The notes under the pieces: generated by a model
What the model was told of the DNA's origin: nothing
The model's input: the letters and a program-made list of their open reading frames with translations, nothing else
Databases searched by the model: none
Origin: Leucobacter komagatae
GTDB taxonomy: Bacteria; Actinomycetota; Actinomycetes; Actinomycetales; Microbacteriaceae
Direction: 5' to 3'
NCBI RefSeq assembly: GCF_000834055.1
Contig: NZ_JXSQ01000001.1
Span: forward strand, 294,442 to 358,441
Length of the DNA: 64,000 nt
Translations under genes and position numbers: made by a program
Shown: positions 8,981 through 17,282 of the stretch, piece after piece
Position numbering within the stretch: the first letter of the stretch is position 1
How the letters are laid out: every line of letters begins with the position of its first letter

Positions 8981-10348
8981 TTAGCCGCGCCCCGGTGCTC
9001 GGGCGAGCACAACCACCCCTGTGAGCGCGAGCAGTGCAAGCCCGGCGAGGCCACCCGCGACGGGGGCTAGGGCGACGTCGGGTGACACGGACGCGCCGAG
9101 GATCAGCGCCCCCGCGACGGCCAGAGCGATTGTCTCGCTCGCGAGTCGTGCCGTGTTGAGCACCCCGGCGGCGCTCGCCGACACTCGCTCTGGAACTGCC
9201 GCGAGGGCTGCCCCGTCGAGCACGCCGGACGTGAGGCCAACGGCCGCGCCGACTGCGAGGAGGCTCGTCGCGAGCGCCGTGAGATTCCCGTGCAGTCCGA
9301 GGCTCATCGCGGTCGTGCCTAGACCCACTGCCGCGAGGCCGAGCGCGAGGCAGGCAAGCCAGGTTGGGGAGATGCGCCTCGCGAGCCTGGCGCCGACACT
9401 CGGGAGCACCACGGTCGGCACAGTGAGCGCGAGCGTCGCGACCGCTGCCTCGCCCGCTCCGCGTTCGGAGAGCGCAAGGGGGAGGAACACGACTAATGGA
9501 ACGAAGACCGCCATGAGCGCCCCGGCAGCGGTTACGAGCGCGAGGAACTGCCGCGAGTGCAGCAGTGCGGCGGGCACGAGGGGCGATGCGGCTGCGCGTC
9601 CCAACGTCGCGGAGGCGACGCAGAGCAGTAGCGCGCCCCCGAGCGCCGTGGCCACAAGCGGGTCGCCGAGACCCCGTGGGGGGATCTCGCCGACGCCGAC
9701 GGTGAGCGCAAGGAACGCACCAGTAAAGAGCAGCGCCGATCCGAGCGCTGGTCGGGGCAGTCGCGGCGCCCGCTGGAACGAACCCGCGCATGCAAGCAAG
9801 ATAAGAGCGATCGCGGCGAGCACTGCGGGCACCGCGAACACGCCCCGCCACCCGAGATGGCCGACGACGAGCGAGCTGAGGAGGGGGCCGAATGCGAGGC
9901 CAGCGCCCATGATGGTGCCAAGGGCACCGAACGCTCGGCCGCGACGCTCCGGCCCCGCTGCGTTGGAGAGCAGCGCGGTGCCGCCCGTGGTTGCCGCGGC
10001 CGCACCGACGCCGGCAATGGCGCGCGCGACCACGAGGAGTTCGGGGGTTGAGCCGAGTGCGAGCGCGCCCGCGGCGGCCGCGAAGAGGCACACGCCGATG
10101 GCGTAGATCCGGTGCACTCCCAGCCAGTCAGCGAGGAGCCCGCCGAGCAGGAGGAATGCCGCGAAGGCAGCGTTGTAGGCCGTGACGATCCACGGCAGCA
10201 GCGGAGCCGCGTCGAACTCCGCTGTCAGGTGCGGGAGCGCGGCGGCCGGGCCGGTGATCGAGAGTGGGAAGATGAGCGACGTCGTGAGGACGGCCGCGAT
10301 GACGAGTGCGGGCCGCGCGTTGCGTGCCGCAGAAGATGGGGTGTGCAT
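8981..10348 (-). CDS. MFS transporter, DHA2-like multidrug exporter
   Basis: A 455-residue major facilitator protein with 12–14 hydrophobic segments. The first half shows PHLTAEFDAAPLLPWIVTAY followed by a glycine-rich membrane segment and LLADWLGVHRIYAIG, the loop motif of drug:H+ antiporters of the EmrB/QacA type. It probably exports small toxic molecules using the proton gradient. The start at 10348 (MHTPSSAARN) is chosen because the first membrane helix begins soon after; the longer upstream frame is proline-rich and unlike protein. GGAAGCGG precedes the ATG. A stable hairpin and a palindrome lie upstream. Confidence 0.88.
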   Translation of the reverse strand: MHTPSSAARNARPALVIAAVLTTSLIFPLSITGPAAALPHLTAEFDAAPLLPWIVTAYNAAFAAFLLLGGLLADWLGVHRIYAIGVCLFAAAAGALALGSTPELLVVARAIAGVGAAAATTGGTALLSNAAGPERRGRAFGALGTIMGAGLAFGPLLSSLVVGHLGWRGVFAVPAVLAAIALILLACAGSFQRAPRLPRPALGSALLFTGAFLALTVGVGEIPPRGLGDPLVATALGGALLLCVASATLGRAAASPLVPAALLHSRQFLALVTAAGALMAVFVPLVVFLPLALSERGAGEAAVATLALTVPTVVLPSVGARLARRISPTWLACLALGLAAVGLGTTAMSLGLHGNLTALATSLLAVGAAVGLTSGVLDGAALAAVPERVSASAAGVLNTARLASETIALAVAGALILGASVSPDVALAPVAGGLAGLALLALTGVVVLARAPGRG

Positions 10349-10368
10349 TGACCGCTTCCGGAGTGAGT

Positions 10369-10394
10369 CGGAGGGCGCAGTCTGCGCCGCTCCG
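10369..10394 (-). promoter_or_regulatory. Stable hairpin in the MFS gene leader
   Basis: CGGAG-GGCGCA and TGCGCC-G-CTCCG form an 11-bp stem with a 3-nt loop and one bulged G. It lies about 21 bases upstream of the ATG of the minus-strand MFS gene, near the ribosome-binding site. It could attenuate expression. Such leader hairpins are known for drug-exporter genes, but a mechanism here is inference. Confidence 0.35.
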
Positions 10395-10480
10395 AGGGTT
10401 CGGGGGAGCGGCGGCTGGGAACTGGGTTCAGGCCGCCGAGAGGGCGGCCGAGCGATCTGAGATGGGCACGGCTCGAGTGT

Positions 10481-10495
10481 ACACGCCGCGCGTGT
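10481..10495. promoter_or_regulatory. Palindrome next to a -10-like hexamer upstream of the MFS gene
   Basis: ACACGCCGCGCGTGT is a perfect 5-5-5 inverted repeat. On the minus strand it lies directly upstream of TACACT, a plausible -10 hexamer. It is a candidate operator for the MFS gene. No regulator gene is adjacent. Apart from this site, the leader hairpin and the terminator at 10630–10675, I see nothing in 10349–10681. Confidence 0.3.
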
Positions 10496-10629
10496 CCAAC
10501 GAGCCGGTGGATCGTGCGCCGGTCGCTCCGGCGGAGGTGGATCGCGCGAGGGTAGTGCGCCGGTGGGCGAGGGGCTACTCGCCTCAACGCTCGGGCGACA
10601 GTGCGTGCTGGGCTGCTCGGGGAAACGAC

Positions 10630-10675
10630 CGAGGCCCACACTCGCTGGGATTTCTCCGAGCGAGTGTGGGCCTCG
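10630..10675 (-). terminator. Terminator hairpin after tRNA-His
   Basis: A perfect 17-bp inverted repeat (arms 10630–10646 and 10659–10675) with a 12-nt loop begins seven bases beyond the encoded CCA end of tRNA-His. Both strength and position point to transcription termination of the tRNA gene. The downstream T-tract is weak. Confidence 0.65.
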
Positions 10676-10681
10676 ATTACT

Positions 10682-10758
10682 TGGGGTGGCTAACGGGACT
10701 TGAACCCGCGACCACCGGCACCACAAGCCGGTGCTCTACCGACTGAGCTATAGCCACC
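10682..10758 (-). tRNA. tRNA-His (GTG)
   Basis: Read on the minus strand, a complete cloverleaf with acceptor GTGGCTA pairing with TAGCCAC, a D-arm AGCTCAGTCGGTAGAGC, anticodon loop TTGTGGT with anticodon GTG, and a T-arm containing GGTTCAAGTCC. The extra G at position -1 (10758) pairs with discriminator C, the hallmark of tRNA-His. The terminal CCA is encoded (10682–10684). Confidence 0.97.
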
Positions 10759-10885
10759 ATGCGACCGAGCGAGCAAGCTCACTTGGCAACCTGACAAGCA
10801 TATCCCACGCTCGTGCGCGTTGCCAATTCGCGGGATGAATCACGGCATGTCTGCGTGCTGGATGCGGGTCCCAGCACGCACTCGG

Positions 10886-11554
10886 CTATGCCGTTGGTGA
10901 AGCTGTGGTGTCCTGTGCCGCTGGCTCGGCGTCGATGAGCGGCGCGTACTGTTCGCTCACTGCGCCCGCGATCTTCTTCGACGTCTTCGAGTCTGGCCCC
11001 TTGCCATCAACGAGCACGGTGCCGCGGAAGTAGGCGAGCTCCTGGATGGACTCTGCGATGTCTGCGAGGGCCCGGTGGCCGCCGCGCTTGTCTGGTGCTG
11101 CGTAGTACGCGCTCGAATACCAGCGGCGCGAGAGCTCCTTGATGGTGGACACGTCGATCGAGCGGTAGTGCAGCCGTTCCTCAAGCGTTGGCATGTACTT
11201 CGCAACGAAGCGGCGGTCCATACCGATCGTGTTTCCAGCTACCAGCGGGCGGCGGCCCTCTGGCACGAAGCGGTTGATGTATTCGATCACCTGCGCCTCA
11301 GCATCGGCCGGAGTCACGCCAGCCGCGATGCGGGGGAGCAGCCCGGAGGTCTCGTGCATGTTGCGCACGAAATCGTTCATGTGCGCCATTGCGGCCTCGC
11401 CAGGGTTGATGACAATATCGAAACCGGAGTCGAGTGGCTTCAGGTCGAAGTCAGTGACGATCACGGCGATCTCACACAGCCCGTCGTTATCGGTGTCAAG
11501 CCCGGTCATTTCGCAGTCGATCCAGACGATCTGTTCTGCGGGGGCGTTCGACAA
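10886..11554 (-). CDS. orn: Oligoribonuclease
   Basis: A 222-residue DEDDh 3'-5' exoribonuclease that degrades RNA of two to five nucleotides and pGpG. Catalytic motifs are intact: IDCEMTGLD at the N-terminus, a central aspartate near GNTIGMDRRF, YRSIDVSTIKEL, and HRALADI near the C-terminal third. The start is a TTG at 11554, supported by AAAGGAG five bases upstream. The longer ATG-initiated frame beginning at 11662 would run over the divergent def start and lacks homology. A C-terminal tail of about 20 residues extends past the core. Confidence 0.95.
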   Translation of the reverse strand: MSNAPAEQIVWIDCEMTGLDTDNDGLCEIAVIVTDFDLKPLDSGFDIVINPGEAAMAHMNDFVRNMHETSGLLPRIAAGVTPADAEAQVIEYINRFVPEGRRPLVAGNTIGMDRRFVAKYMPTLEERLHYRSIDVSTIKELSRRWYSSAYYAAPDKRGGHRALADIAESIQELAYFRGTVLVDGKGPDSKTSKKIAGAVSEQYAPLIDAEPAAQDTTASPTA

Positions 11555-11617
11555 GATGACTCCTTTGAGCGGGGATACGGTCAGGCCCAGTCTATCCGCG
11601 CCGGTAGGCTTGCCGTC

Positions 11618-12184
11618 ATGGCTATTCTCCCAATCACCATCTGTGGCGAGCCCGTGCTGCACCGCAAGGCTGCTCCCGTCACCGAGTTCGATGCGAAGTT
11701 GCGCACGCTCGTAGACGACATGTTCGAGACGACCGTTGCAGCCCCCGGCGTTGGCCTCGCGGCCCCGCAGGTCGGCATTGGGCAGCGCCTGTTCGTGTGG
11801 ATGTATGAGGACCAGGACGAGGCACCGGCCGAGGGCGTTGCGATCAACCCTGAACTGTGGATCGCGCCGCTCGAGCCTGGCCTGCCAGAAGACGACGAGG
11901 TCGAGGGATGTCTCTCATTCCCCGGTGAGCGCTTCGCGCTGCGCCGATCGCCCCGCGCACTGCTGCGTGCACAAGACATCGACGGCAAACCGTTTGAGAT
12001 CGAAGCGAGTGGCTGGTTCGCGCGCATCATGCAGCACGAGTACGACCACCTCGACGGGCTGCTCTACGTTGACCGTCTCGTGCACCCCGAGAACCGTGCT
12101 GCGCAGAAGATCGCGCGCAAGCGCGGCTGGGGCGTTCCTGGCCTGAGCTGGCTCCCAGGGGTGGACGACCTCGAGGGCGAGTAG
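11618..12184 (+). CDS. def: Peptide deformylase
   Basis: A 188-residue metal-dependent enzyme removing the N-formyl group from nascent proteins. The three signature motifs are complete: GVGLAAPQVG near residue 45, EGCLSFP near residue 100 and HEYDHLDG near residue 143. It is divergent from orn. The ATG at 11618 has no Shine–Dalgarno sequence; TAGGCT ends seven bases upstream, so the mRNA is probably leaderless. Its stop is followed by a hairpin shared with the convergent MFS gene. Confidence 0.97.
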   Translation: MAILPITICGEPVLHRKAAPVTEFDAKLRTLVDDMFETTVAAPGVGLAAPQVGIGQRLFVWMYEDQDEAPAEGVAINPELWIAPLEPGLPEDDEVEGCLSFPGERFALRRSPRALLRAQDIDGKPFEIEASGWFARIMQHEYDHLDGLLYVDRLVHPENRAAQKIARKRGWGVPGLSWLPGVDDLEGE

Positions 12185-12191
12185 GTTCTGC

Positions 12192-12233
12192 GCGTAGCTG
12201 CGCGCAACGACTCGCAGCTGCGCGCAGCTACGC
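12192..12233. terminator. Bidirectional hairpin between def and MFS gene
   Basis: A perfect 15-bp inverted repeat (arms 12192–12206 and 12219–12233) with a 12-nt loop built from GCGTAGCTGCGCGCA and its complement. The stop codon of the minus-strand MFS gene lies inside the right arm, so the hairpin serves both convergent genes. Confidence 0.65.
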
Positions 12234-13457
12234 CCTGCTGAGCGCCTCGGTCTGCTTCGCGGTCGCGGTCCAGGCGAGCGCGGCTGCGCACAGCAGCCCC
12301 GCGGTCACCCCAAACGCCCAGCCGAATCCGGCGAAATCGACGATGGCGCCCGCCACGAGCGGACCGAGCACGCCTCCGAGGTCGGAGGCCATCGAGTAGC
12401 TGGAAACGACCATGCCGCCCCTGCGCTTGCCCATCACGTCGGCGAGCACCGCCTGGTGTCCAGGGTTCGCGAGGGCTGAGCCAACGCCGGCGAGCACCAT
12501 CACCGCCATGGCGATGATGAGTGAGCCCGAGAAGGGGAACGCGGCGAATGCTGCCGCGAGCAACACGAAACCGGTGATGAGGATCGGCGCCCGCCCGATC
12601 GTGTCGCTCCAACGCCCTGACGGGAAGATGAAGAGTGCATTGCCTGCGGCATACGCTGCGAGCACCCACGCCGCGGTAGGGGCGTCGCCGGAGAACACGA
12701 CAGCGATGAAGATCGGAATGAGTGAGACCCGTACGCCGAACGACGTCCACCCGAATGAGAACGCGGAGAACAGCAGCGTGCGGAAGGTAGGCATGCGCAG
12801 CGCCTCGCGCAGGCTGATCTCTTCACCGACGACACGCGACCCCGGTGCTCGCTGCGGCAGCGCGTGCTTGCTTCGCAGGGCGATGGTGACGACGATCGCG
12901 GCAGCGACCAGTGTGAAAAAGTAGAAGATGAATGGTGCTCGGAGCCCGTAGCTCGCGACGATGCCGCCGAGCACCGGGCCGAGCAGGCCACCGAGCAGGA
13001 AGCTTGCCGCGTTGATGCTTGCGACCCTGGCGCGGCCCTGCGGCGGGCTCGCTTCGACGAGCAGCGCGGTCGCCGCAACGCTGAACATCGCAGATCCCAG
13101 GCCGCCGAGGCCGCGGAGCACGAGGAACTGCGGATAGTTCATCGCGAAGGCGGCAGCCCCCGTCGAAGCCGCGACGACGAGTAGGCCCGTTGTGTACGTC
13201 GCGCGCTCGCCAAATCGCCCAACGATCCACCCCGCGAGCGGGGCGCCGACGAGCCGCATGAGCGCGAACGCGCTGACAATCGCCGAGGCGGCGAAGGCGC
13301 TGACGTTGAACTCAAGCGCGAACTGCGGGATCGCCGGGGCAACGACACCGTAGCCGAGCGCGACGGTGAAGCCGCCGGCGACAAGCGCCCACACTTCGAA
13401 CGGCAACCGAACCCGCTGCGGCGTATTCGCGGGCGGTGTTGCTGGCTGTTTGGGCAC
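12228..13457 (-). CDS. MFS transporter
   Basis: A 409-residue 12-helix major facilitator protein. The first helix is ALVAGGFTVALGYGVVAPAI, and the loop after helix 2 reads GWIVGRFGERATYTTG, the G-x-x-x-D/E-R-x-G-R-like motif of drug exporters. Helix 5 carries the glycine-rich SFLLGGLLGPVLGGIV of proton antiporters. Substrate is unknown. The GTG start at 13457 is preceded by TAGACT six bases upstream and no Shine–Dalgarno sequence, so it is probably leaderless. It is convergent with def and divergent from the cation antiporter gene. Confidence 0.9.
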   Translation of the reverse strand: MPKQPATPPANTPQRVRLPFEVWALVAGGFTVALGYGVVAPAIPQFALEFNVSAFAASAIVSAFALMRLVGAPLAGWIVGRFGERATYTTGLLVVAASTGAAAFAMNYPQFLVLRGLGGLGSAMFSVAATALLVEASPPQGRARVASINAASFLLGGLLGPVLGGIVASYGLRAPFIFYFFTLVAAAIVVTIALRSKHALPQRAPGSRVVGEEISLREALRMPTFRTLLFSAFSFGWTSFGVRVSLIPIFIAVVFSGDAPTAAWVLAAYAAGNALFIFPSGRWSDTIGRAPILITGFVLLAAAFAAFPFSGSLIIAMAVMVLAGVGSALANPGHQAVLADVMGKRRGGMVVSSYSMASDLGGVLGPLVAGAIVDFAGFGWAFGVTAGLLCAAALAWTATAKQTEALSRA

Positions 13458-13546
13458 CGAATCAGTCTACCGCTGGAGCAGCGCCCGCCCCGGCTGTCTC
13501 CCATGGATAGACCCCCGGCTAGAGTGCCAAATGAAGCGCAAAGCGC

Positions 13547-13627
13547 TATAATTGGCAGTGACAGTGCCACTGGGACGACCCGGTGGCTGCGTGCTGAGTG
13601 GGGACGGCCTCGCAGAGGGGCAAACAT
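13547..13627 (+). promoter_or_regulatory. Promoter and structured leader of the cation antiporter gene
   Basis: A consensus -10 box TATAAT occupies 13547–13552; no good -35 is seen. The expected transcript has a leader of about 70 nt. It contains GGCA-GTGACAG-TGCC and CACTGGG-ACGA-CCCGGTG, two adjacent potential hairpins, before the GAGGGG ribosome-binding site. The hairpins could be a regulatory element, but I do not recognise a known riboswitch. Confidence 0.45.
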
Positions 13628-14827
13628 ATGTCCACCACATCCGTCATCAAGAGCGTGTTCACGCGCTCGGCAATCATCAAGCTTGTTCTGGGTTGGGGCA
13701 GCTTCGTGGCGCTCACCGTCGCGGGAGGCGCTCTGAACGGTGCGCTGTCTACTCCCGTGCTGTTCACCGTGCTCGCGGCTATTGTCGCGGTGATTCTGGC
13801 CGCGGCGTCAGGTGTCGTCACCGAAGCCGAGCACCTCGCCGAGAAGCTCGGGGATCCGTATGGCACGCTGGTGCTCACGCTCTCGATCGTGCTCATCGAA
13901 GTCATCCTCATTTCCGCTGTGATGCTGGGGCCGGGGGAGCACGCGACGATCGCGCGCGACTCGGTGATGGCGGTCGCGATGATTATCCTGAACCTCGTCA
14001 TCGGAACAGCGCTCCTCGTTGGCGGCTTCAAACACCGCGACATGCGGCCCAATAAGAGCGGCGTCTCGGCGTACCTGTCGCTGCTCGTTGCACTGATCAC
14101 CGTGGCCTTCGCGCTCCCGGCGCTGATCGGGGATGACGGGGCGTACACGCCCGCGCAGGCCATCCCGATTATTGCGCTCACCGTCGTGCTCTATGCGTTC
14201 TTCCTTGCGCGTCAGATGGGGGCGCAGCGCGCAGACTTCCAGGAGGTTGTTGCGGTGGCCGACCAACGGGCTGGCGCCGCGCTAACGGGTGTCCCTGCCA
14301 ACCCTCAGCTGGGCGCGGAGCAACTCACGCCGGACGCCCAGACGAGTCAACTGGCCGACGCGCTGGCGAATCACAAGCCGGAACTCATCGCACGTGGCTT
14401 GTTGCTCGTCGCCATGGTCGTGCCGATCGTGCTGCTCTCGCATGACATGGCAGCGCTGCTGGATGACGGACTCGACCGTCTCGGTGCGCCGGTGGCGCTT
14501 TCGGGGATCATCATCGCCATGATCGTCTTCCTGCCCGAGACGATTACCGCGATCCGTGCGGCGCTCGCAGGGGAGATTCAGCGAGTGAGTAACCTCTGCC
14601 ACGGCGCACTCGTGTCGACCGTTGGTCTCACGATCCCCGCGGTGCTCACCATCGGCCTGCTCACCGGGCAGACCGTCACCCTTGGTGAGGGCGCTACGAA
14701 CCTGCTGCTGCTCGGGGTATCGCTGTTGCTTACCCTCACCACCTTCTTCGGTCGGAGAGTCACGGCATTGCACGGCGCAGCGCACCTGTTTGTGTTTGTT
14801 CTCTACGGCATCACCGTCTTCCAGTAG
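13628..14827 (+). CDS. chaA: ChaA-type Ca2+/Na+:proton antiporter
   Basis: A 399-residue inner-membrane protein of the CaCA superfamily with about eleven hydrophobic segments in two halves. The two alpha-repeat regions are visible: VVTEAEHLAEKLGDPYGTLV with downstream VLIEVILISA in the first half, and GIIIAMIVFLPETITAIRAA in the second. Acidic residues in these repeats bind the cation. It probably extrudes Ca2+, Na+ or K+ in exchange for protons. ATG at 13628 follows GAGGGG. The loop near residues 205–255 between halves is hydrophilic and alanine-rich. Confidence 0.9.
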   Translation: MSTTSVIKSVFTRSAIIKLVLGWGSFVALTVAGGALNGALSTPVLFTVLAAIVAVILAAASGVVTEAEHLAEKLGDPYGTLVLTLSIVLIEVILISAVMLGPGEHATIARDSVMAVAMIILNLVIGTALLVGGFKHRDMRPNKSGVSAYLSLLVALITVAFALPALIGDDGAYTPAQAIPIIALTVVLYAFFLARQMGAQRADFQEVVAVADQRAGAALTGVPANPQLGAEQLTPDAQTSQLADALANHKPELIARGLLLVAMVVPIVLLSHDMAALLDDGLDRLGAPVALSGIIIAMIVFLPETITAIRAALAGEIQRVSNLCHGALVSTVGLTIPAVLTIGLLTGQTVTLGEGATNLLLLGVSLLLTLTTFFGRRVTALHGAAHLFVFVLYGITVFQ

Positions 14828-14893
14828 TCGAAAACGTGAAAGGTCGGCGGGAACTCGTAGACTGGATACACCGACTTGAAGGGAATGCGAAGC

Positions 14894-15379
14894 ATGGGTT
14901 TTTTCACGAAAGACGCACCTGTTCCGGCAGCGGGGGGAGCCCTCAAGCCCCTCTCGAAGGATCGCATCAAGCATGCGCTTGAGCAGGCGGGCTGGTCATA
15001 CAACGTTGACTCCGATGGCGATATCGGCGGCGGCTGGGAATACGGCTCGTTCTTCTTCTTTGTGAACGGTGACAACGACGAGCTGCTCTGCGTGCGCGGA
15101 TTCTGGCGCGGGGTGCTCGGCGAGGCCGAATACACCCAGGCGCTCGAAGCGGTCAACGAGTGGAACCGCGACAAGTTGTGGCCAAAGATGTACGTTGCGC
15201 GCGATGACACGGGCGCTGTCCGCATCAACGCGGAACTCAATGTTGACTACGAGCACGGTCTCACTGACGAGCAGCTGTCGCAGCATCTGCTCTGCGTGGT
15301 GAACACGAGCATGTCGGGCTTCGAGCGCATGAACGAGCTGTTCCCTGAGGCCTGGGAGAAGGCAAAGCCGACGGAGTAG
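14894..15379 (+). CDS. YbjN domain-containing protein
   Basis: A 161-residue soluble protein with a YbjN-like fold, which resembles type III secretion chaperones in shape. Conserved stretches include ALEQAGWSYNVDSDGDIGG, an aromatic strand FFFFVNG, and the alpha-helical EAVNEWNRDKLWPKMYV typical of the family. The exact function of YbjN domains is unknown; they are often linked to stress or chaperone functions. It is first in an apparent operon with an Hsp90-like and a TPR-like protein, 44 bases from the former. ATG at 14894 follows GAAGGGA; upstream starts at 14885 and 14876 are less well spaced. Confidence 0.85.
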   Translation: MGFFTKDAPVPAAGGALKPLSKDRIKHALEQAGWSYNVDSDGDIGGGWEYGSFFFFVNGDNDELLCVRGFWRGVLGEAEYTQALEAVNEWNRDKLWPKMYVARDDTGAVRINAELNVDYEHGLTDEQLSQHLLCVVNTSMSGFERMNELFPEAWEKAKPTE

Positions 15380-15423
15380 GTTCCGCCGCAGTACATCCAG
15401 CCAAGCACGAGCATAGGAACCCA

Positions 15424-17274
15424 GTGTCCGAACGTTTCCAAGTCGACCTCTCAGGCATGGTCGATCTGCTCTCGCGGCACCTGTATTCAGGTCCGCAGGT
15501 GTATCTTCGCGAGCTCATTCAAAACGCCGTCGACGCTGTCACGGCGCGCGCTGCCCTGGACCCGGCGGCGCCGTCAACGATCCGCCTGCGCACCGGCAGT
15601 GATGCTGCCGGTGCCGCCACACTCGAGGTCGCAGATACCGGCGTCGGGCTCACAGCTGACGAGGCGACCGAACTGCTCGCGACGATTGGGCGTTCCTCCA
15701 AGCGCGACAGTGTGCTCGGGGCGGGGCGCGCAGAGTTTATCGGGCAGTTCGGCATTGGCATGCTCGCAGCGTTCATGGTTGCCGAACAGATCGAGTTCAC
15801 CTCGCGCTCCGCGAAACCCGGGGCTGTGCCAATCCGGTGGGAGGGGCGAGCCGACGGCACCTTCGACGTCACCGAGCTCGCGCACACTGATGCGGAGATC
15901 CCGGTCGGGACGACCGTGCGGCTGACCGCCAGGCGCGACGCCGCCCACTGGCTCGCCAACGAGACGGTGCTCGAGCTCGCCCGCGAGTACGGGTCCCTGC
16001 TCCCGTTTGACGTCGCGATGCTCGTCCCCGTCGACGGCGGCACTGACGTGTGGCGGCGGATCACCGAACCGGAGCTGCCCTGGCGTATCGCATATCCGAG
16101 CGGATCGGCGCGCTCGCGCGCCCTCGCGGAGTACTGCGAGCGCACGTTCGGGTTCACCCCGCTCGGTCATATCGACCTCGACCTGCCGGTCGCCGGTGTG
16201 AGCGGTGTCGCATTTATTCTGCCGCAGGCGGTGACCCCGGGTTCCGGCCAGCACCGGGTCTACATGAAGCGCATGCTGCTCAGCTCCCGCTCCGACCGCG
16301 TGCTTCCCGAGTGGTCCTTCTTTACGCGGGCGGTCATCGACAGCGACACTCTCTCGCCGACGGCCTCGCGCGAACAGCTCCACGACGACGAGATCCTGCT
16401 TGGCGTGCGTGAGGCGCTCGGAGAGCAGGTCAAGCGCTGGGCGCTCGACACGCTCCGCCAGCCAAGCCAGCTCGCACGCAAGGTGCTCGAGACGCATCAC
16501 CTTGCGCTGCGCGCCCTCGCCCTCACAGACTCAGCGATGCTTTCGCTCGTGTCGGAAGTGCTCCCGTTCGAGACGAGCGACGGGCCGATGACGCTCGCAG
16601 CAGTCGCCGAGCAGGGCGAACTCGTCTACACGTCGACGACCGAAGCGTTCCACCGGGTTGCCGCCGTTGCGCGCGCGCAGGGCCTCGTTGTCGTGAACGC
16701 CGGCTACGTGTACGACGCTGACCTGCTGGCGAAGCTCGCCGCCCTGCCTGGCTGGCGGGTGCGCGAGCTGTCTTCCGCCGACCTCGTGCAGGTGCTCGGA
16801 ATGCCGGGCATTGAACGTGAGATGGCCGCTGCCGGCGCACTGAGCACGGCGCGGGGCGTCCTCGCCGAGGCCGACTGCGACGCGATCCTCCGATCCTTCG
16901 AACCGGAGAGCGTGCCTGCCGTCCTGCTGCGCGACTCAGAGGGGGAGCACCGACGTGACCTTGACAGGGAACGCAGCGAGGCCCCGGATCTTTGGGACGG
17001 GCTGCTGGACTCGTTCGCGGGGGACACACACGTGCGCACGCGTACGCTCGTGCTCAACGACCGCTCGCCGGTCGCGCGCCGGCTCCTCGCGGCTCCAGGA
17101 GGCGAGATCTTCGACGCTGGACTGCGCTCGCTCTACCTCTCGGCGGTGATGCTCGCGGGTGAGGGGCTGCGCTCGGCTGAGTCGGCAGCGCTGTCGGACT
17201 CGCTCGGTGTGCTGCTCGGCGCCGCGCTCGAGAGCCCGAGCCCATCAACCGAACTCCCGAACTCCGACTCCTGA
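15424..17274 (+). CDS. Divergent Hsp90-family molecular chaperone (HtpG-like)
   Basis: A 616-residue protein with an intact GHKL ATPase domain: helix RELIQNAVDA with N34, the ADTGVGL loop with D71, and the lid motif GQFGIGMLAAFMV at residues 107–119. The middle domain shows RVYMKRMLL and the catalytic-arginine region DSDTLSPTASREQL with R316, both clear counterparts of HtpG. The C-terminal third (about residues 400–616) is diverged, and no obvious dimerisation helix is seen. ATP-dependent chaperone activity is a family inference. The GTG start at 15424 follows AGGAA. It sits between a YbjN protein and a TPR-like protein, nine bases from the latter. Confidence 0.88.
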   Translation: MSERFQVDLSGMVDLLSRHLYSGPQVYLRELIQNAVDAVTARAALDPAAPSTIRLRTGSDAAGAATLEVADTGVGLTADEATELLATIGRSSKRDSVLGAGRAEFIGQFGIGMLAAFMVAEQIEFTSRSAKPGAVPIRWEGRADGTFDVTELAHTDAEIPVGTTVRLTARRDAAHWLANETVLELAREYGSLLPFDVAMLVPVDGGTDVWRRITEPELPWRIAYPSGSARSRALAEYCERTFGFTPLGHIDLDLPVAGVSGVAFILPQAVTPGSGQHRVYMKRMLLSSRSDRVLPEWSFFTRAVIDSDTLSPTASREQLHDDEILLGVREALGEQVKRWALDTLRQPSQLARKVLETHHLALRALALTDSAMLSLVSEVLPFETSDGPMTLAAVAEQGELVYTSTTEAFHRVAAVARAQGLVVVNAGYVYDADLLAKLAALPGWRVRELSSADLVQVLGMPGIEREMAAAGALSTARGVLAEADCDAILRSFEPESVPAVLLRDSEGEHRRDLDRERSEAPDLWDGLLDSFAGDTHVRTRTLVLNDRSPVARRLLAAPGGEIFDAGLRSLYLSAVMLAGEGLRSAESAALSDSLGVLLGAALESPSPSTELPNSDS

Positions 17275-17282
17275 GGAACGCT

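Noticed and set aside
10349..10726. N-terminal extension of the MFS exporter
   Set aside because: The extension is proline- and arginine-rich and would run through the terminator and tRNA-His gene.
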